The notes beneath the pieces are model-generated. The model searched no databases, was not told the origin of the DNA, and worked only from the letters and a program-made list of their open reading frames with translations. A program made the translations under genes and the position numbers. Of a stretch of 7,991 nt of DNA, positions 6,366 through 7,991 are shown in pieces (the stretch's first letter is position 1; every line of letters starts with the position of its first letter). This stretch comes from an uncultured Clostridia bacterium. GTDB lineage: Bacteria; Bacillota; Clostridia; Oscillospirales; Ruminococcaceae. The stretch spans positions 1 through 7,991 of the forward strand of contig CAMYUO010000065.1 in the NCBI GenBank assembly GCA_947302065.1, written 5' to 3'.

Positions 6366-6659
6366 GTGAATACAGTTTTGGACGAATTTCTTGAGCAGGA
6401 GGTCACCGATGTGACCTATGAGGATCTTTTCAACTTTATCAGCTCACGCCACTTGTGCAGAGGCACGTTTGAGTGCCTTAACCACGTTGTGATGAAGGTG
6501 TCATCATCTCAGCTGATAATCTTCAAAACCTTTGTCGGTGCAGAGAACACCAAGGCGCAGGACGCCGTGCTCGTTGCAAAGGACTATCTGCTCATGAAGA
6601 TCAACAGCAAGGCTTACAAAATGAATTTCAGCAGGATCAAGAGCGTGCTTGACAACTGA
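6366..6659 (+). CDS. Small protein of unknown function, cotranscribed with rarA
   Basis: A 97-residue protein starting at GTG 6366, supported by a strong ribosome site (GGGAGGT at 6351-6357, 8 nt upstream) and a promoter about 40 nt ahead. I do not recognise the family. The N-terminus is acidic (LDEFLEQEV, then DVTYEDLFNFI) and looks helical. C31 and C37 lie in HLCRGTFECLNHV. A likely strand pair follows (SQLIIFKTFVG), then a helix (AQDAVLVAKDYLLMKINSK) and a basic C-terminal part (KMNFSRIKSVL). There is no signal peptide or membrane segment, so it is probably cytosolic. The stop is 15 nt before the rarA start, so the two genes are almost certainly in one transcript and this is the first gene. 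The neighbourhood suggests, but does not show, a link to DNA replication or repair. Confidence 0.85.
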   Translation: MNTVLDEFLEQEVTDVTYEDLFNFISSRHLCRGTFECLNHVVMKVSSSQLIIFKTFVGAENTKAQDAVLVAKDYLLMKINSKAYKMNFSRIKSVLDN

Positions 6660-6674
6660 TGACGGGAGAACACT

Positions 6675-7937
6675 ATGGGAACACCTTTGGCAGAACGCAT
6701 AAGACCGAACAGTCTCGATGAGGTCGTCGGTCAGAAACATCTCGTCGGCGAGAACAAGCCGCTGCGCAGGATAATCGAGAGCAAAAGAATACCGAATATG
6801 ATATTCTACGGTCCTTCGGGTGTCGGCAAGACGACGCTTGCACGCCTTATTGCAAGAAGCACCGATATGGAGCTGCACAAGCTCAACGGAACATCTGCGT
6901 CGATAGCCGATATCAAGGAGATAATCGCACAGACCGAGACGTTCGGCGGCATCAACGGCATTCTTCTTTACCTCGACGAGATACAGTATCTGAATAAAAA
7001 ACAGCAGCAGTCGCTTCTTGAGTTCATCGAGGACGGGCGCATAACGCTCATTGCATCAACGACCGAGAATCCGTACTTTTATGTGTACAATGCGATAATC
7101 AGCCGCAGCACTATGTTTGAGTTCAAACCCGTCGAGCCTGATGATATTCAGGCGGCGGTCAGACGTGCCTTTCAGTTTATGGCGCAGGAGCTTGGCAGAA
7201 AGCTGGTGCTTGAAAACGGCGTGGTCGAGCATATCGCACACGGCTGCGGCGGCGATGTAAGAAAGTCGATGAACACCGTCGAGCTTTGCTGTCTCAGCGC
7301 AGATAACGACGGCGAGAACCTTACCGTGCGCATGGAGCTTGTCAGACAGCTCACCCAGCGCAGCAACATGCGCTATGACAGAAGCGGCGACGAGCATTAC
7401 GATATCCTTTCGGCGCTGCAAAAATCTATAAGGGGTTCAGATCCCGATGCAGCTGTGCATTACGCAGCAAGGCTGTGTGAGGCAGGGGACATCATCTCGC
7501 TGAGCAGGCGTCTGCTGGTCATCGCCAGCGAAGATGTCGGGCTTGCCTATCCGATGGCAGTGCCTATTGTCAAAGCCTGCGTTGACAGCGCAATGCAGCT
7601 TGGTCTGCCTGAGGCAAGGATCCCGCTTGCAGAGGCTGCCGTGCTGCTCGCAACAGCGCCGAAATCAAACAGCGCATATCTCGCAATGGACAGAGCGCTT
7701 GCCGACATCAGAAACGGCGAGGGTGCAACTATCCCGAGAAATCTGCAGAACAAGCATTTCGACGGCGACGATGCAGCCGTCAAGGGTCAGCACTATCTCT
7801 ATCCGCACGATTACCCTGACCATTGGGTGAAACAGCAGTATCTGCCCGACAATCTGCAGGGCAGAAAATACTACGAGTACGGTGACAACAAGACAGAGCA
7901 GACCGCCAAAAACTACTGGGATAAGATAAAGAAATAG
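6675..7937 (+). CDS. rarA: Replication-associated recombination protein RarA (MgsA), AAA+ ATPase
   Basis: A 420-residue AAA+ ATPase of the RarA/MgsA/WRNIP1 family, full length. In other bacteria RarA is a tetramer that acts at stalled replication forks, binds SSB and opens duplex ends. Visible motifs: N-terminal PLAERIRPNSLDEVVGQ, Walker A GPSGVGKT (46-53, K52), Walker B LLYLDEIQ (D101, E102), sensor 1 STTENP (128-133), arginine finger in ISRS (R144), sensor 2 in GGDVRKSMN (R196). The C-terminal MgsA region (about 240-405) has the usual blocks: KSIRGSDPDAAVHYAARL, IASEDVGLAYP, KSNSAYLA, HDYPDHWVKQQYLP and KYYEYGDNKTE. The ATG start has GGGAG 6 nt upstream. No key residue is missing. It is the second gene of the rightward operon, after the 97-residue protein. 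Family assignment is very secure. Confidence 0.97.
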   Translation: MGTPLAERIRPNSLDEVVGQKHLVGENKPLRRIIESKRIPNMIFYGPSGVGKTTLARLIARSTDMELHKLNGTSASIADIKEIIAQTETFGGINGILLYLDEIQYLNKKQQQSLLEFIEDGRITLIASTTENPYFYVYNAIISRSTMFEFKPVEPDDIQAAVRRAFQFMAQELGRKLVLENGVVEHIAHGCGGDVRKSMNTVELCCLSADNDGENLTVRMELVRQLTQRSNMRYDRSGDEHYDILSALQKSIRGSDPDAAVHYAARLCEAGDIISLSRRLLVIASEDVGLAYPMAVPIVKACVDSAMQLGLPEARIPLAEAAVLLATAPKSNSAYLAMDRALADIRNGEGATIPRNLQNKHFDGDDAAVKGQHYLYPHDYPDHWVKQQYLPDNLQGRKYYEYGDNKTEQTAKNYWDKIKK

Positions 7938-7991
7938 TTACAATCTGTAATAATTTGTGCACAGTTTGTTTGCGAAATCTTGTAACTATTT
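7932..7991. repeat. 12-bp perfect inverted repeat at the end of rarA
   Basis: AAATAGTTACAA (7932-7943, containing the rarA TAG stop) and TTGTAACTATTT (7980-7991) are exact reverse complements with a 36-nt loop. A second small dyad, TTACA-atc-TGTAA, sits at 7938-7950. This could be an AT-rich terminator stem, but any T tract would lie beyond the window edge, or it could be an operator for a gene to the right. No gene is visible in the last 54 bases. Confidence 0.45.

Noticed and set aside
6504..6878. Minus-strand 124-codon frame
   Set aside because: It overlaps two well-supported plus-strand genes in antisense and has no ribosome site evidence.
7954..7962. DnaA-box-like TTGTGCACA
   Set aside because: It is a single site with two mismatches to TTATCCACA and no cluster or AT-rich unwinding region, so there is no case for an origin.

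Overview
The window looks like a chromosomal segment of a low-to-mid GC Gram-positive anaerobe, most likely a Ruminococcus-type member of the Oscillospirales. This rests on strong Shine-Dalgarno sites, the style of the proteins, an extracellular SGNH hydrolase with a C-terminal membrane anchor, and a clostridial-type RarA. The organism assignment is an inference. I see no rRNA, tRNA, CRISPR array, insertion sequence or phage gene.

Layout. From the left edge to about 3511, the minus strand carries a two-gene unit. A 138-residue protein (3095-3511) is followed, with one base between stop and start, by a very large helical protein whose first 1031 residues lie in the window and whose end is beyond base 1. 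The large protein looks like the DUF5724/DUF4132 (MolR/YehI-like) group. The small partner reads like a ubiquitin-type beta-grasp protein with a helical insertion. This pair is the most interesting part of the window.

A perfect 10-bp hairpin with a T tract (3537-3574) separates that unit from a second minus-strand operon, 6197 down to 3579. It encodes a secreted, membrane-anchored SGNH/GDSL hydrolase, a NYN/PIN-like putative nuclease with a charged linker and two copies of a C-terminal helical repeat, and a YfcE-type metallophosphodiesterase. The genes are tightly packed (26 nt and 1 nt gaps), so they are probably co-transcribed from the promoter at 6254-6282.

At 6198-6365 lies a compact divergent promoter region. 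Each direction has a -35 box, a 17-bp spacer and an extended -10 (TGT-TATAAT leftward, TGT-TATACT rightward). The rightward operon encodes a 97-residue protein I do not recognise and then RarA (MgsA), the replication-fork AAA+ ATPase. The last 54 bases hold no gene but have a 12-bp inverted repeat spanning the rarA stop codon.
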